From Lachnospiraceae bacterium (lineage in GTDB: Bacteria; Bacillota; Clostridia; Lachnospirales; Lachnospiraceae), in contig JAFSIS010000064.1 of NCBI GenBank assembly GCA_017439665.1, positions 1 through 48,336 on the forward strand: DNA of 48,336 bases, written 5' to 3'. Below are positions 39,823 through 48,057 of the stretch, piece after piece (position 1 is the stretch's first letter; every line of letters begins with the position of its first letter). Under the pieces are notes generated by a model. The model was not told the origin of the DNA. It was given only the letters and a program-made list of their open reading frames with translations, and made no database searches. Made by a program: the position numbers and the translations under genes.

Positions 39823-41238
39823 CTATCTCGCTCCACTTCTGGTAAAAACTGCCAGAAGAGTCTTCAATAAAATCTTAATGTCCAGTCCAATGGACCACTG
39901 GTCAATATACTCTACATCCAGACGGACAATTTCTTCAAAGTCGGTAATATCACTTCTGCCACTGACCTGCCACATTCCCGTAAGACCGGGACGGAAGCTG
40001 AGACGCTTCTTGTGGTAAGGACTGTATTTTTCAAACTCATCCAAGGTAGGGGGCCTGGTTCCCACAAGGCTCATATCCCCTTTTAAAATATTGATAAACT
40101 GGGGAAATTCATCCAGACTGGTTTTGCGCATAAAGGCGCCGATTTTGGTAATGCGGGGATCCTTTTCCATCTTAAACATCAGCCCCTGCATCTCATTTTG
40201 CGCCATCAGCTCTTTTTTCCGCTCTTCCGCATCCGCATACATGGAACGGAACTTATACATATGAAATACTCTCCCGTTTCTGCCCACTCTTTTCTGGGAA
40301 AAGAAGACGGGTCCAGGCGACTCCAGCTTGATCATGGGGCCAAAGATCAGGGTGATCAATACCAGAAAGAGACAGCCTACCAGGGCTCCCAGAATGTCGA
40401 TCAACCGTTTCAGCAAAAGCTGCCATAAGGAAACGATCCGGTTAGCATAGGTCACCATATAAAGCGGCCCCACCTGGGACAGCACCTTTTGCCCTGCTCC
40501 CCGCAGAGAAGGCACCGGAATCTGATAGTGGATGCTGACTCCCATTTCCGACAGGATATTTATACTCTGTAAAAATTCCGGGTAGCGATTCACATCCACA
40601 GCGATAAAAATTTCATCCAGAGAAGCATTTTGACAATAGGGAATCAGTCCCTCCGGCTTTACCGCAACCCGGGTTCCGCTTACACTGGTACATTCCGGAG
40701 CATCAATAACCACTACCCCCTCTACATCATAGAGGAAGCCGCCGCTCTTTCTTACCTCAGTAATCAGTTCTGCGGCATGGGCTTTGTCTGCCACCAGAAG
40801 AATCTTTCTGGCCTGTCCCAATCTCCAGTAGAGAGATGGAAGAAAGCGTTTGAACAATCGATGCACAATAAACATAAATACACAGTCAAACACCAAAAAA
40901 TAGATCCAGGCCAGTCGCGAATAAGCATCCACACGGTTGACAAAATACAAAAACACGACTGCTCCCGCAAACAGAAAGGCATTACTGGACACGATGTAGA
41001 TCACATCTCTCAAAGGCCCACGGTGAAACATATCCTTGTACAGATTGTGGTACATATTTAATAAAAGAAAGGTGACCAGACAGGCTCCCACCATAAGGCC
41101 GAAGTCCATCCTTTCATTATCACTGGTGAACACCTTTCCATTTCGTATATAATTGGCCAGCATCAGACTGACCACAATAGACAGGCAGTCCAATACCATG
41201 ATCACCAGATTGGACAGGTTGGATTTACGTTGATACAT
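39823..41238 (-). CDS. polyprenyl-phosphate sugar-1-phosphate transferase (WbaP/CpsE-type)
   Basis: 471 residues. Four N-terminal membrane helices (about 8-125), a CoA-binding-like/Rossmann middle region (about 140-260), one membrane helix near 285 and the bacterial sugar transferase catalytic domain (about 300-471) with KSMY-type basic residues, KTSLDEFPQFINILKGDMS and GTRPPTLDEFEKYSPYHKKR...GLTGMWQVSGRSD. It moves a sugar-1-phosphate to undecaprenyl phosphate, the first step of exopolysaccharide or capsule repeat synthesis. The sugar (Gal, Glc or other) cannot be read from sequence. It follows glf by 58 bases. Confidence 0.93.
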   Translation of the reverse strand: MYQRKSNLSNLVIMVLDCLSIVVSLMLANYIRNGKVFTSDNERMDFGLMVGACLVTFLLLNMYHNLYKDMFHRGPLRDVIYIVSSNAFLFAGAVVFLYFVNRVDAYSRLAWIYFLVFDCVFMFIVHRLFKRFLPSLYWRLGQARKILLVADKAHAAELITEVRKSGGFLYDVEGVVVIDAPECTSVSGTRVAVKPEGLIPYCQNASLDEIFIAVDVNRYPEFLQSINILSEMGVSIHYQIPVPSLRGAGQKVLSQVGPLYMVTYANRIVSLWQLLLKRLIDILGALVGCLFLVLITLIFGPMIKLESPGPVFFSQKRVGRNGRVFHMYKFRSMYADAEERKKELMAQNEMQGLMFKMEKDPRITKIGAFMRKTSLDEFPQFINILKGDMSLVGTRPPTLDEFEKYSPYHKKRLSFRPGLTGMWQVSGRSDITDFEEIVRLDVEYIDQWSIGLDIKILLKTLLAVFTRSGAR

Positions 41239-41296
41239 AATTTACTCCATTCCAAAGCGTTTAGATCATAAAACACTTCTTACTGCAGCCGGGCAG

Positions 41297-42412
41297 CTAC
41301 TGAAGCTCCCGACCCACACAGTTCAGAGCCTCTTCCACTACCTGATGCATGTCAAAATAACGGTACATTCCCAATCTTCCGCCAAAAATTACCTTCTCAT
41401 CGGCCTGGGCTTTTTTCCGGTACTCTTCATAGATCCCATTATTTTTTTCATCATTCATGGGGTAGTAAGGTTCTTCTCCATGGCTCCACAGCTTCGGATA
41501 CTCCCGGGTGATCACCGTTTTAGGGTGATCAGTCCCATCCTGACACTGGAATTCAAAATGCTTATGCTCAATAATACGGGTATAGGGTACTTCGTACTCT
41601 GTATAATTTACCACCGCATTTCCCTGATAATTCTCTTCCTCCAGAATTTCCGTCTCAAAGGAAAGGCTGCGGTATTCCAGTTCTCCATAGCAATAATCGT
41701 AATATTCATCAATCATACCGGTATAGACGATCTTTTCAGCCATAGCTTCAAAAGCTTCCCGGTCTGCCAAAAAGTCAGTATTCAGCCTGACTTCTATCCC
41801 CTCCAGCAGTTTTTCCACCATAGCCGTATAGCCGCCTATGGGAATCCCCTGATAAATATCATTAAAATAATTATTGTCATAAACAAAACGAACAGGAAGT
41901 CTGCGGATAATAAAGGCAGGAAGCTCAGTTGCCCGTTTTCCCCACTGCTTCTCAGTATATCCTTTTACCAGCTTCTCATAAATATCTCTGCCCACCAGGC
42001 TGATGGCCTGCTCCTCCAGATTCTTTGGCTCCGTAATCCCGGCCTCACGAATCTGCTCTTCAATCCTGGCCCTGGCCTCTGCAGGAGTCTTCACTCCCCA
42101 CATTTTACTGAAGGTATTCATATTAAAGGGAAGATTATAGAGCTCATCCTTATATCTGGCCACAGGAGAATTGGTATATCGGTTAAAAACCGCAAATTGG
42201 TTAACATAATCCCAAATCTCCTTATTGGATGTATGGAAAATATGGGCACCATACTGATGCACCTGTATCCCCTCAATCTCTTTGGTATACAGATTTCCGG
42301 CAAGATGGTCCCGTTTGTCGATGACCAGTACCTTTTTCCCTTTTTTCACTGCTTCATGGGCAAAAACAGCACCAAAGAGCCCTGCTCCCACGATCAAATA
42401 ATCGTATTTCAT
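41297..42412 (-). CDS. glf: UDP-galactopyranose mutase
   Basis: 371 residues. FAD-dependent conversion of UDP-galactopyranose to UDP-galactofuranose. The N-terminal dinucleotide-binding motif DYLIVGAGLFGAVFA (4-18), GNLYTKEIEGIQVHQYGAHIFH-type substrate region (about 40-60), and the C-terminal GRLGMYRYFDMHQVVEEAL (about 345-363) are typical. It implies galactofuranose in the surface glycan. A GAGAGG ribosome site and an extended -10 promoter (42448-42456) precede it. Confidence 0.97.
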   Translation of the reverse strand: MKYDYLIVGAGLFGAVFAHEAVKKGKKVLVIDKRDHLAGNLYTKEIEGIQVHQYGAHIFHTSNKEIWDYVNQFAVFNRYTNSPVARYKDELYNLPFNMNTFSKMWGVKTPAEARARIEEQIREAGITEPKNLEEQAISLVGRDIYEKLVKGYTEKQWGKRATELPAFIIRRLPVRFVYDNNYFNDIYQGIPIGGYTAMVEKLLEGIEVRLNTDFLADREAFEAMAEKIVYTGMIDEYYDYCYGELEYRSLSFETEILEEENYQGNAVVNYTEYEVPYTRIIEHKHFEFQCQDGTDHPKTVITREYPKLWSHGEEPYYPMNDEKNNGIYEEYRKKAQADEKVIFGGRLGMYRYFDMHQVVEEALNCVGRELQ

Positions 42413-42447
42413 TGAAATATCCTCTCAGTGTTTAAATTTATCGTTAT

Positions 42448-42456
42448 ATTATAACA
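42448..42456 (-). promoter_or_regulatory. extended -10 promoter of glf
   Basis: Minus strand TG-T-TATAAT with a perfect -10 (42448-42453), about 35 bases before the glf ATG. The -35 match is weak. Confidence 0.6.
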
Positions 42457-42462
42457 GATTTA

Positions 42463-42502
42463 AGGGCACAAGAAAAGGAATGTTTCCCTTTTCCTGTGCC
42501 CT
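42463..42502 (-). terminator. long hairpin after the unknown gene at 42525
   Basis: AGGGCACA...TGTGCCCT outer stem continues through GAAAAGG/CCTTTTC with small mismatches. On the minus strand it follows the upstream gene's stop by about 22 bases; the T-tract is poor. Confidence 0.6.
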
Positions 42503-42524
42503 GAATAAGGCTTCCTTCCAAAAG

Positions 42525-43157
42525 TCAAAATCCAAATACCTTCTTCCTCAATCCCAGATTTGCTACCAGAGCCATATAACGCCGAAAGGTAACCCTTGCC
42601 TTATTATTCCGTTTATTATCCTCAATCCGCCTCCACTCATGGATTAAACGGCGTTTTGGCTCATGAAGCATTTCCTCATACAACTTCCAGAGTACCAGGT
42701 AACGCTTATCTTCAATATGCTCCAGCGTTTCCTCCAGAAACTCAGCAAAGGGATATATCTGATAATACTCATCGTACGTCTCTAATATGGAGATTAAAAT
42801 CAGACTCCGGGGATCTTCTATGGATAAATCCGAAGCCATGATTTCCTCAAATCGTTCCCTCAGCACGCTGAACCAATCCCACAGTTCTTCTGAAAAATCA
42901 AAATCTCCCTCTGCCTCCCAATAGGGAATCATATCATCCGGTGACTGTTCAAAATAATTATACCAGAATTTCATCTCACCCTTTTTGATTCTGGCTTTAC
43001 GGATGGCTTCAACTTCGACTCCCCATAGTACAATCTCTTCCACATCCATCATGCCTCCGGCCTGAAAGACTCTCTCTATTCTTCTGGCCAATTCTTTTCG
43101 TTTATTTTTGGGAAATCTTCCTCCCGGTTCCTGATACAATCTCACAACGTTACCCAT
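42525..43157 (-). CDS. unrecognised helical protein in the glycan locus
   Basis: 210 residues from ATG 43157 (GGAG ribosome site 9 bases upstream; an in-frame TTG at 43172 is less likely). Predicted soluble and mostly helical, rich in Glu, Trp and Tyr, with basic ends: RFPKNKRKELARRIER at the N-terminus and RRLIHEWRRIEDNKRNNKAR near the C-terminus. No membrane segment, signal peptide or known motif. It stands between glf and the SH3b gene with hairpins on both sides, so it is probably its own transcript. I do not recognise a family. Confidence 0.7.
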   Translation of the reverse strand: MGNVVRLYQEPGGRFPKNKRKELARRIERVFQAGGMMDVEEIVLWGVEVEAIRKARIKKGEMKFWYNYFEQSPDDMIPYWEAEGDFDFSEELWDWFSVLRERFEEIMASDLSIEDPRSLILISILETYDEYYQIYPFAEFLEETLEHIEDKRYLVLWKLYEEMLHEPKRRLIHEWRRIEDNKRNNKARVTFRRYMALVANLGLRKKVFGF

Positions 43158-43307
43158 AGAATACTTCTCCAATTCATTATCATTAAACTGCTTATCAACA
43201 CAATTAGTTTGCTATGCCGTCTATATCATCATTATATCGTTATTTTGTCAACATATGGTTATCCATCCGTTTCCAAGCTCACACTTTTATCATACTTTTA
43301 TAGTAAA

Positions 43308-43348
43308 AAATCCTGATACAAGGCATCACATACCTCATATCAGGATTT
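43308..43348. repeat. palindromic repeat AAATCCTGATA, copy 1
   Basis: Exact 11-bp arms AAATCCTGATA/TATCAGGATTT around 19 bases, downstream of the SH3b gene. The same arm core recurs at 47982-48040. It may act as a terminator or be a small dispersed element. Confidence 0.7.
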
Positions 43349-43375
43349 AAGTTTAGCGGCCCGGTATCGCCGTAA

Positions 43376-43948
43376 TTACGATTCCTTTTCCTGCCCCTCT
43401 TCTTCCTTCTCAGTCTTATCTTCTTTTTCTTCCTCACCTTCTCCCGCTTTCTTCTTCAACACGTTCTGAGCAATACCAACACCAAAGATTGCGATCACCA
43501 GTACAGCGATCACGACTCCCCACAGGATCGACTTTTTTGATTCTGTTTTCTCTTTTTCCAGCTCTTCCACCAACAGAGTAGTTTCATAGCCTACCTCTTC
43601 CAGTTCTTTATCGGCCACCTCCAGCTCCTCTGCATAACTGACCTTCTCCTCAGTTTCCGCCTTTTTGATGTAACCGATTTCAGCCTTATAGGCTATGCTG
43701 TACCACTCTTCGTCAATCTCCTCTACCACCAGAATATCCGCTCCGGCCTCAAAAACCACCAATACCTCAGCAGAATCACTGGGCTCCTTTTTTGCCTCCG
43801 TTCTTTCACTTACCGTAACCATCTTCATAATGGTGATGGCGTTCTGCTCTGCTGCCTCTGCCCTGATCAGCATTCCTCCTGCCAGAATGAATGCAAGGCA
43901 CAAAAAGATAAATTTCTTTAATTCCAATTTCTTCAGTATCATCTTCAA
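43376..43948 (-). CDS. signal-peptide SH3b protein with C-terminal membrane anchor
   Basis: 190 residues. A signal peptide (about 1-32, cleavage near AEAA), a bacterial SH3-like domain (about 42-100, AKKEPSDSAEVLVVFEAGADILV, EWYSIAYKAEIGYI), a glutamate-rich coiled coil (about 100-137), one membrane helix (about 141-163) and a very acidic cytoplasmic tail of about 25 residues. SH3b domains bind peptidoglycan, so this could tie the wall to the exporter. It overlaps the upstream glycosyltransferase gene by 4 bases and is the last gene of that operon. No enzyme domain. Confidence 0.78.
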   Translation of the reverse strand: MKMILKKLELKKFIFLCLAFILAGGMLIRAEAAEQNAITIMKMVTVSERTEAKKEPSDSAEVLVVFEAGADILVVEEIDEEWYSIAYKAEIGYIKKAETEEKVSYAEELEVADKELEEVGYETTLLVEELEKEKTESKKSILWGVVIAVLVIAIFGVGIAQNVLKKKAGEGEEEKEDKTEKEEEGQEKES

Positions 43949-44997
43949 TCTTCCTCCTTATTTCCTGCCTCTGCCAGCCTTAAAATGGTGTCTGCCAACG
44001 CCTTCCCATCTCCCATTCTGACAAAAGCAAGTTTTTCTCCTTCCTGAAATATTTCCCTGTTTGCTGCATTGTCTCCCAGAATGATTTTCTTCTCCATAGC
44101 CTGAAAAATATATGCCTTTCCCGGTATGGTCCGTGATGCCTTTTCAATCCCGCTGCTAAAATGTCCTGCCAGACAAATATCCGCAATTCCGATATATTCT
44201 GCCAGTTCCTCCGCTGGAAGCCACTCGATATAGACAATATTTTCAGCCTCGGGTCTGGTCTTACGCATCTTCTTTTTCATGGGACCGATAAGAAAAAAAT
44301 ACAGTTCCTTATGATCCTGTAGAAGCTCTATCGCTTCCAGCACGATATCCACTCCCTGCAGGGGCAGAATACTCCCAAAATACAGCACTGCCACTTTGTC
44401 CTTGAGATATGCCGGCCGTTTACTTTTTCGCGGATAAAATACGGAGGTATCCGGCTCCAGATATAACACCCTGCATTTGTCCGGTGAAACTCCAAATTCC
44501 TTCACAAAATATTCCCGGTGCGCGCAGGTATCACAGATCACCTGATCCGCCTTCTCAAGCGTTTTTTTATCCCACAGATATAATGCTTTGCCCAAAGGAC
44601 TGCCTGGCTTTACCTTTTTTCGGTCATAGCAGAGGGTATCATAAAGGGAAATAAAAAAATCGATCACCAGTGTTTTTTTAGAAAACTTCCTCAAAAACGG
44701 CAAAACCATCTGAGGCGCAAACCCCACCCAGATCAGATCGTATGGAGATAACCGATGAAACAGCAGCCGGCTGTATACTTCCCCAAGTCTTCCCAGGTAG
44801 TTTTTCCGGTAAGAACCGATTACCGTACATTCACCATAGCCTTCCTTCAGCAGCCTGATTTCCTGTACATTTCGAAGATAGTCCAGATTCTTGGTAGTAA
44901 TAAACAAAGCCTTTCCCTTGATCCCTTTTTTTCCTGCTGCTCCTTCCGGAGAAAAGAAAATATCTTCGCTTTCTACTTCTTTCTTTTTTCCCACCAC
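43945..44997 (-). CDS. GT-B fold glycosyltransferase (family 4-like)
   Basis: 350 residues. GT-B arrangement: N-terminal domain (about 30-170, ALFITTKNLDYLRN) and C-terminal donor domain with VAVLYFGSILPLQGVDIVLEAIELL (about 203-227) and a terminal region FQAMEKKIILGDNAANREIF typical of GT4 enzymes. The start is a GTG at 44997 overlapping the preceding GT2 gene by 25 bases, with a GGGGG-type ribosome site; a later start is possible because the first 28 residues are charged. It should add one sugar to the lipid-linked glycan. Donor and linkage unknown. Confidence 0.85.
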   Translation of the reverse strand: MVGKKKEVESEDIFFSPEGAAGKKGIKGKALFITTKNLDYLRNVQEIRLLKEGYGECTVIGSYRKNYLGRLGEVYSRLLFHRLSPYDLIWVGFAPQMVLPFLRKFSKKTLVIDFFISLYDTLCYDRKKVKPGSPLGKALYLWDKKTLEKADQVICDTCAHREYFVKEFGVSPDKCRVLYLEPDTSVFYPRKSKRPAYLKDKVAVLYFGSILPLQGVDIVLEAIELLQDHKELYFFLIGPMKKKMRKTRPEAENIVYIEWLPAEELAEYIGIADICLAGHFSSGIEKASRTIPGKAYIFQAMEKKIILGDNAANREIFQEGEKLAFVRMGDGKALADTILRLAEAGNKEED

Positions 44998-46055
44998 TGG
45001 TTCCCCCGATGCAACAGATAAATTCCTGCTGCTGTATGTAATCTTGCCATTAGCACAACCAGCCTAAGCCTCCATTCCAGATTCTTTGCCTGTACCCGGC
45101 GAAAGGCCTCCTGGTAAGGCTGCTGCCTCATAACCGCCTTCACCCCGGAGAGCTTTTTGCGCAAAGGTCGCTCATCTTTTTTATGAAAAAAACAGAGTCT
45201 GCAGCAGATACTGAAGGATTTCACTACCCGGCAATAATAGCTCTGCCGGAAAGCCTCCTGCTCCGCTTTGGTCCATTCCTCTTTACGGGATACTCTTTGC
45301 ATATATTCTTCAATATACTTCCATACATGCCTGTCCTGTTCCACACGATCCGGCCTGTAGCTGTTGGTAATGGAATCCGGAACCTGACGGTAATGGTAGA
45401 TTTTTTTCTTCAGATAAGAAATCCGTTCTGCTGCCCCAATAGCCTCCAAATTGAAGATCATATCATCCAAAACCTTAAGATTTTTCTGAAACCGGATACC
45501 TCTGTCCCGCAAAAATGCCAGACGATATACCTTATCCCAGGGGGCTGCAAGAGGTGTTTTCCGACTGTACAGCACTTTTCTATGAAGCTCGTGGAAAAAC
45601 GGCCTTTTTTGATCGTCCTTCCTATCCCATACCTGTTCTTCGGGAAAGTGCTCCCATGCCTCCTCTTTTTCCTCTGAATTCTTATAGGCCTCAAAAATAA
45701 GAATATCGCATCCCCGGTTTCCGGCGATCATCGTCAGTAAAGAAGAAACTGCCCCTTTTTCCAGCCAGTCATCCGAATCTACCAGATAGAGCCATTCTCC
45801 CTTTGCCTGCTCAAGACCTGCATTCCTGGCATGAGCAACCCCTCCATTTGCCTGATGGATCACCCGAAACCAGGGATAGCACCTGGCAAAGCTGTCCGCA
45901 ATGATCCCCGAGCCATCCGTGGAACCATCATCAATAATGATCACCTCTACGCTCCCTGAATGTTCACCCACACTTTCCGCCACACTGTGAAGACATTCCC
46001 TGAGATAGGCTTTCACGTTATATACCGGAATAACTATGGATAGAATCTTCTCCAT
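44973..46055 (-). CDS. GT2-family glycosyltransferase
   Basis: 360 residues. GT-A fold with LSIVIPVYNVKAYLRECL (5-22), EVIIIDDGSTDGSG (37-50), ANGGVAHARNAGLEQAKGEWLYLVDSDDWLE (about 69-99, DxD at DSDD). The C-terminal ~120 residues are helical and basic, suggesting peripheral membrane contact. An AAAGGAGAGG ribosome site precedes the start. It lies between wzt and the GT-B gene and should act in the same glycan assembly. Confidence 0.92.
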   Translation of the reverse strand: MEKILSIVIPVYNVKAYLRECLHSVAESVGEHSGSVEVIIIDDGSTDGSGIIADSFARCYPWFRVIHQANGGVAHARNAGLEQAKGEWLYLVDSDDWLEKGAVSSLLTMIAGNRGCDILIFEAYKNSEEKEEAWEHFPEEQVWDRKDDQKRPFFHELHRKVLYSRKTPLAAPWDKVYRLAFLRDRGIRFQKNLKVLDDMIFNLEAIGAAERISYLKKKIYHYRQVPDSITNSYRPDRVEQDRHVWKYIEEYMQRVSRKEEWTKAEQEAFRQSYYCRVVKSFSICCRLCFFHKKDERPLRKKLSGVKAVMRQQPYQEAFRRVQAKNLEWRLRLVVLMARLHTAAGIYLLHRGNQWWEKRKK

Positions 46056-46113
46056 CAGCCTCTCCTTTCTCCGGGAAAATCTGCCCGCCTAAAACTTCCC
46101 TGCTGCCGCTACA

Positions 46114-46854
46114 TCAGGCCCCCATGAACCGACCATATTCCTTAAGAACCGCCTCCGGCTCTCCCAGCTGCTTTACCTCACCGGCATGCAGCCAGAGCAC
46201 TCTGTCACACAGCTCCTTTAAAGTGGGAATACTGTGGGAAACGATGATCACAGTTCGATTTTTATCGCTGATCAACTCCTTCATTCTGGCCAGACTTTTC
46301 TTCTTGAACCGTTCATCTCCTACGCTCAGGACCTCATCCACCAGCATAATATCCGTTTCCAGCATAGCCGTAATGGAAAAGGCAAGCTTGGAATGCATAC
46401 CGCTGGAATAGGTTCTTACCGGACGGTCAATAAACTCACCCAGCTCGGAGAACTCTACGATCTCCTCCATCCTGTCCTGAATTTCCTTTTCCTTAAAACC
46501 CAGCAGCATGCCGGACAGAATAATGTTTTCTCTTCCCGACAGGCTGTCCTTAAAACCCACACCCAGAGCCATCAGGGAAACGGTGTTGCCATGCAGATCT
46601 ATCTCTCCGGAATTGGGAGCAAATACACCGGCAATAGAACGAAGCAACGTACTCTTTCCACTTCCGTTCTGCCCGATGACCCCCAGGATCTCCCCCTTCT
46701 CCAATTGAAAGGAAACATGCTTTACTGCCTCAAATACCTCATTATGTACTTTTTTCTTCAGAAAAGATTTCTGCACAGAGATATTATTCAAAATACGATA
46801 ATTAATGCAGATATCCTTAACCTCTATTGCCATATCATTTGTATGTTTATCCAT
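46114..46854 (-). CDS. polysaccharide ABC exporter ATPase (Wzt/TagH type)
   Basis: 246 residues. Walker A GQNGSGKSTLLRSIAG (about 61-76), signature YSSGMHSKLAFS (about 148-159), Walker B IMLVDEVLSVGDERF (about 168-182) and the switch histidine in IIVSHS. The YSSGM signature is the hallmark of the O-antigen/teichoic-acid exporter subgroup. It lacks the C-terminal carbohydrate-binding domain found in some Wzt proteins. Its ATG shares a base with the permease stop (TAATG), so the two are translationally coupled. Confidence 0.94.
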   Translation of the reverse strand: MDKHTNDMAIEVKDICINYRILNNISVQKSFLKKKVHNEVFEAVKHVSFQLEKGEILGVIGQNGSGKSTLLRSIAGVFAPNSGEIDLHGNTVSLMALGVGFKDSLSGRENIILSGMLLGFKEKEIQDRMEEIVEFSELGEFIDRPVRTYSSGMHSKLAFSITAMLETDIMLVDEVLSVGDERFKKKSLARMKELISDKNRTVIIVSHSIPTLKELCDRVLWLHAGEVKQLGEPEAVLKEYGRFMGA

Positions 46855-47948
46855 TAAATCACCTTTACATATGCATTTTCATTAGAATAGATCGTAAACG
46901 CTCCCAGGGCGATCAGGCCCAGTGATATAAAGCCCCAGAACAGCAGAAGTTCCCAGGCGGGAGCCTGTCCATACAGCAACGCCTTTCTCATGGAAGCGAT
47001 TAAAAAGGCTACCGGATTGTACTGCTCCATCAGCTCTCCGAAGGGCTGGGGAAAGCGTTTGGAAAGAGAATAAAAGGTTCCTGTCATAAATACCATCATA
47101 CTTAAAACAATGCCCGTAATGTAGGAAAGATCACTAACATACACACCATAATGCATCATAATAGTTCCCACTCCAAAAGAAAAAAGAAATAATACGATTA
47201 AAATAGGTATAGCATATAAAATGTATGGTGTAGGAGTGACTCTGAACACAATCATCATCACTGCTACTACTCCAAAAGAAACCAGCATCTTAAATCCATT
47301 GACCAGCATTTTGGAAAAAAGGAGAATATATTTAGGCATATAAATCTTGGTAATAATCCCTTTATTCACCCTGACTGTATTGACACTGCCGGATATACTT
47401 CTGGAAAAAAAGCCCCACATACTGATTCCAATAAAGATAAATATTGGAAAAAAAGGCTCTGATGCCCGAAATACAACTCCAAATATCAGTGTATACATCA
47501 ACATGTTACATACCGGTTCGATCATCCACCAAAGCCAGTCCAAATAGGCATTTGCAACCTCAGCTCCCAAATCTGCTTTGGCCATTCTTATCGCATAGGC
47601 TGTATATTTTTTCATATCCTGGCAGAATCGCTTTATATACCGCTTCAGTCCCCCCAGGGTAATCTGATCTTCTGTCAGCAGGCATATGGGAAAAGGGAGA
47701 ACAAAGCCCATGACTGTACCTAAAGAGATATATTTTATCTTATAAGTCAGGGTCATATCTTCAAACCGTAGTCCCTTTACCCCTCTCAGCCAGGACATCC
47801 CCAATGTGATCGCATTCAGCAGAATAAAATAAACGATGGCAAACACTATTTTTCTTTTATTGCTCAGTTCTCCATGCCGCAGATAGTTGTGAATCAGTAA
47901 GGCAAAAAGCGGCGGTATGATAAACATAAAAAAATTCAGATATTCCAT
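46854..47948 (-). CDS. polysaccharide ABC exporter permease (Wzm/TagG type) with N-terminal extension
   Basis: 364 residues, about 100 longer than typical. The ABC2-type permease (about 120-364) has six membrane helices and the usual amphipathic start RMAKADLGAEVANAYLDWLWWMIEP. Ahead of it lie three extra predicted membrane helices (about 4-21, 31-50 and 71-91). With the ATPase it should move lipid-linked glycan across the membrane. An AGAGG ribosome site precedes the ATG. First gene of the wzm-wzt-GT2-GT-B-SH3b operon. Confidence 0.92.
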   Translation of the reverse strand: MEYLNFFMFIIPPLFALLIHNYLRHGELSNKRKIVFAIVYFILLNAITLGMSWLRGVKGLRFEDMTLTYKIKYISLGTVMGFVLPFPICLLTEDQITLGGLKRYIKRFCQDMKKYTAYAIRMAKADLGAEVANAYLDWLWWMIEPVCNMLMYTLIFGVVFRASEPFFPIFIFIGISMWGFFSRSISGSVNTVRVNKGIITKIYMPKYILLFSKMLVNGFKMLVSFGVVAVMMIVFRVTPTPYILYAIPILIVLFLFSFGVGTIMMHYGVYVSDLSYITGIVLSMMVFMTGTFYSLSKRFPQPFGELMEQYNPVAFLIASMRKALLYGQAPAWELLLFWGFISLGLIALGAFTIYSNENAYVKVI

Positions 47949-47981
47949 TTTGTTTCCTCTTTGTAAGTTTAGTAGATAAAA

Positions 47982-48040
47982 AATCCTGATATAAGGTATT
48001 TGTCACCTGTATTGACAATTCCATACCTTATATCAGGATT
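47982..48040. repeat. palindromic repeat AATCCTGATA, copy 2
   Basis: Exact 18-bp arms (47982-47999 with 48023-48040) and a 23-base loop. It lies downstream of the Rpn-like gene and just before wzm. It shares the AATCCTGATA...TATCAGGATT core with the copy at 43308-43348. Confidence 0.75.
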
Positions 48041-48057
48041 CATTTTTTCTTTCTTCT

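Noticed and set aside
34992..47948. A complete new glycan system
   Set aside because: Each gene fits a known family of surface polymer synthesis and export; only partner proteins of unknown role remain, so I list these separately.
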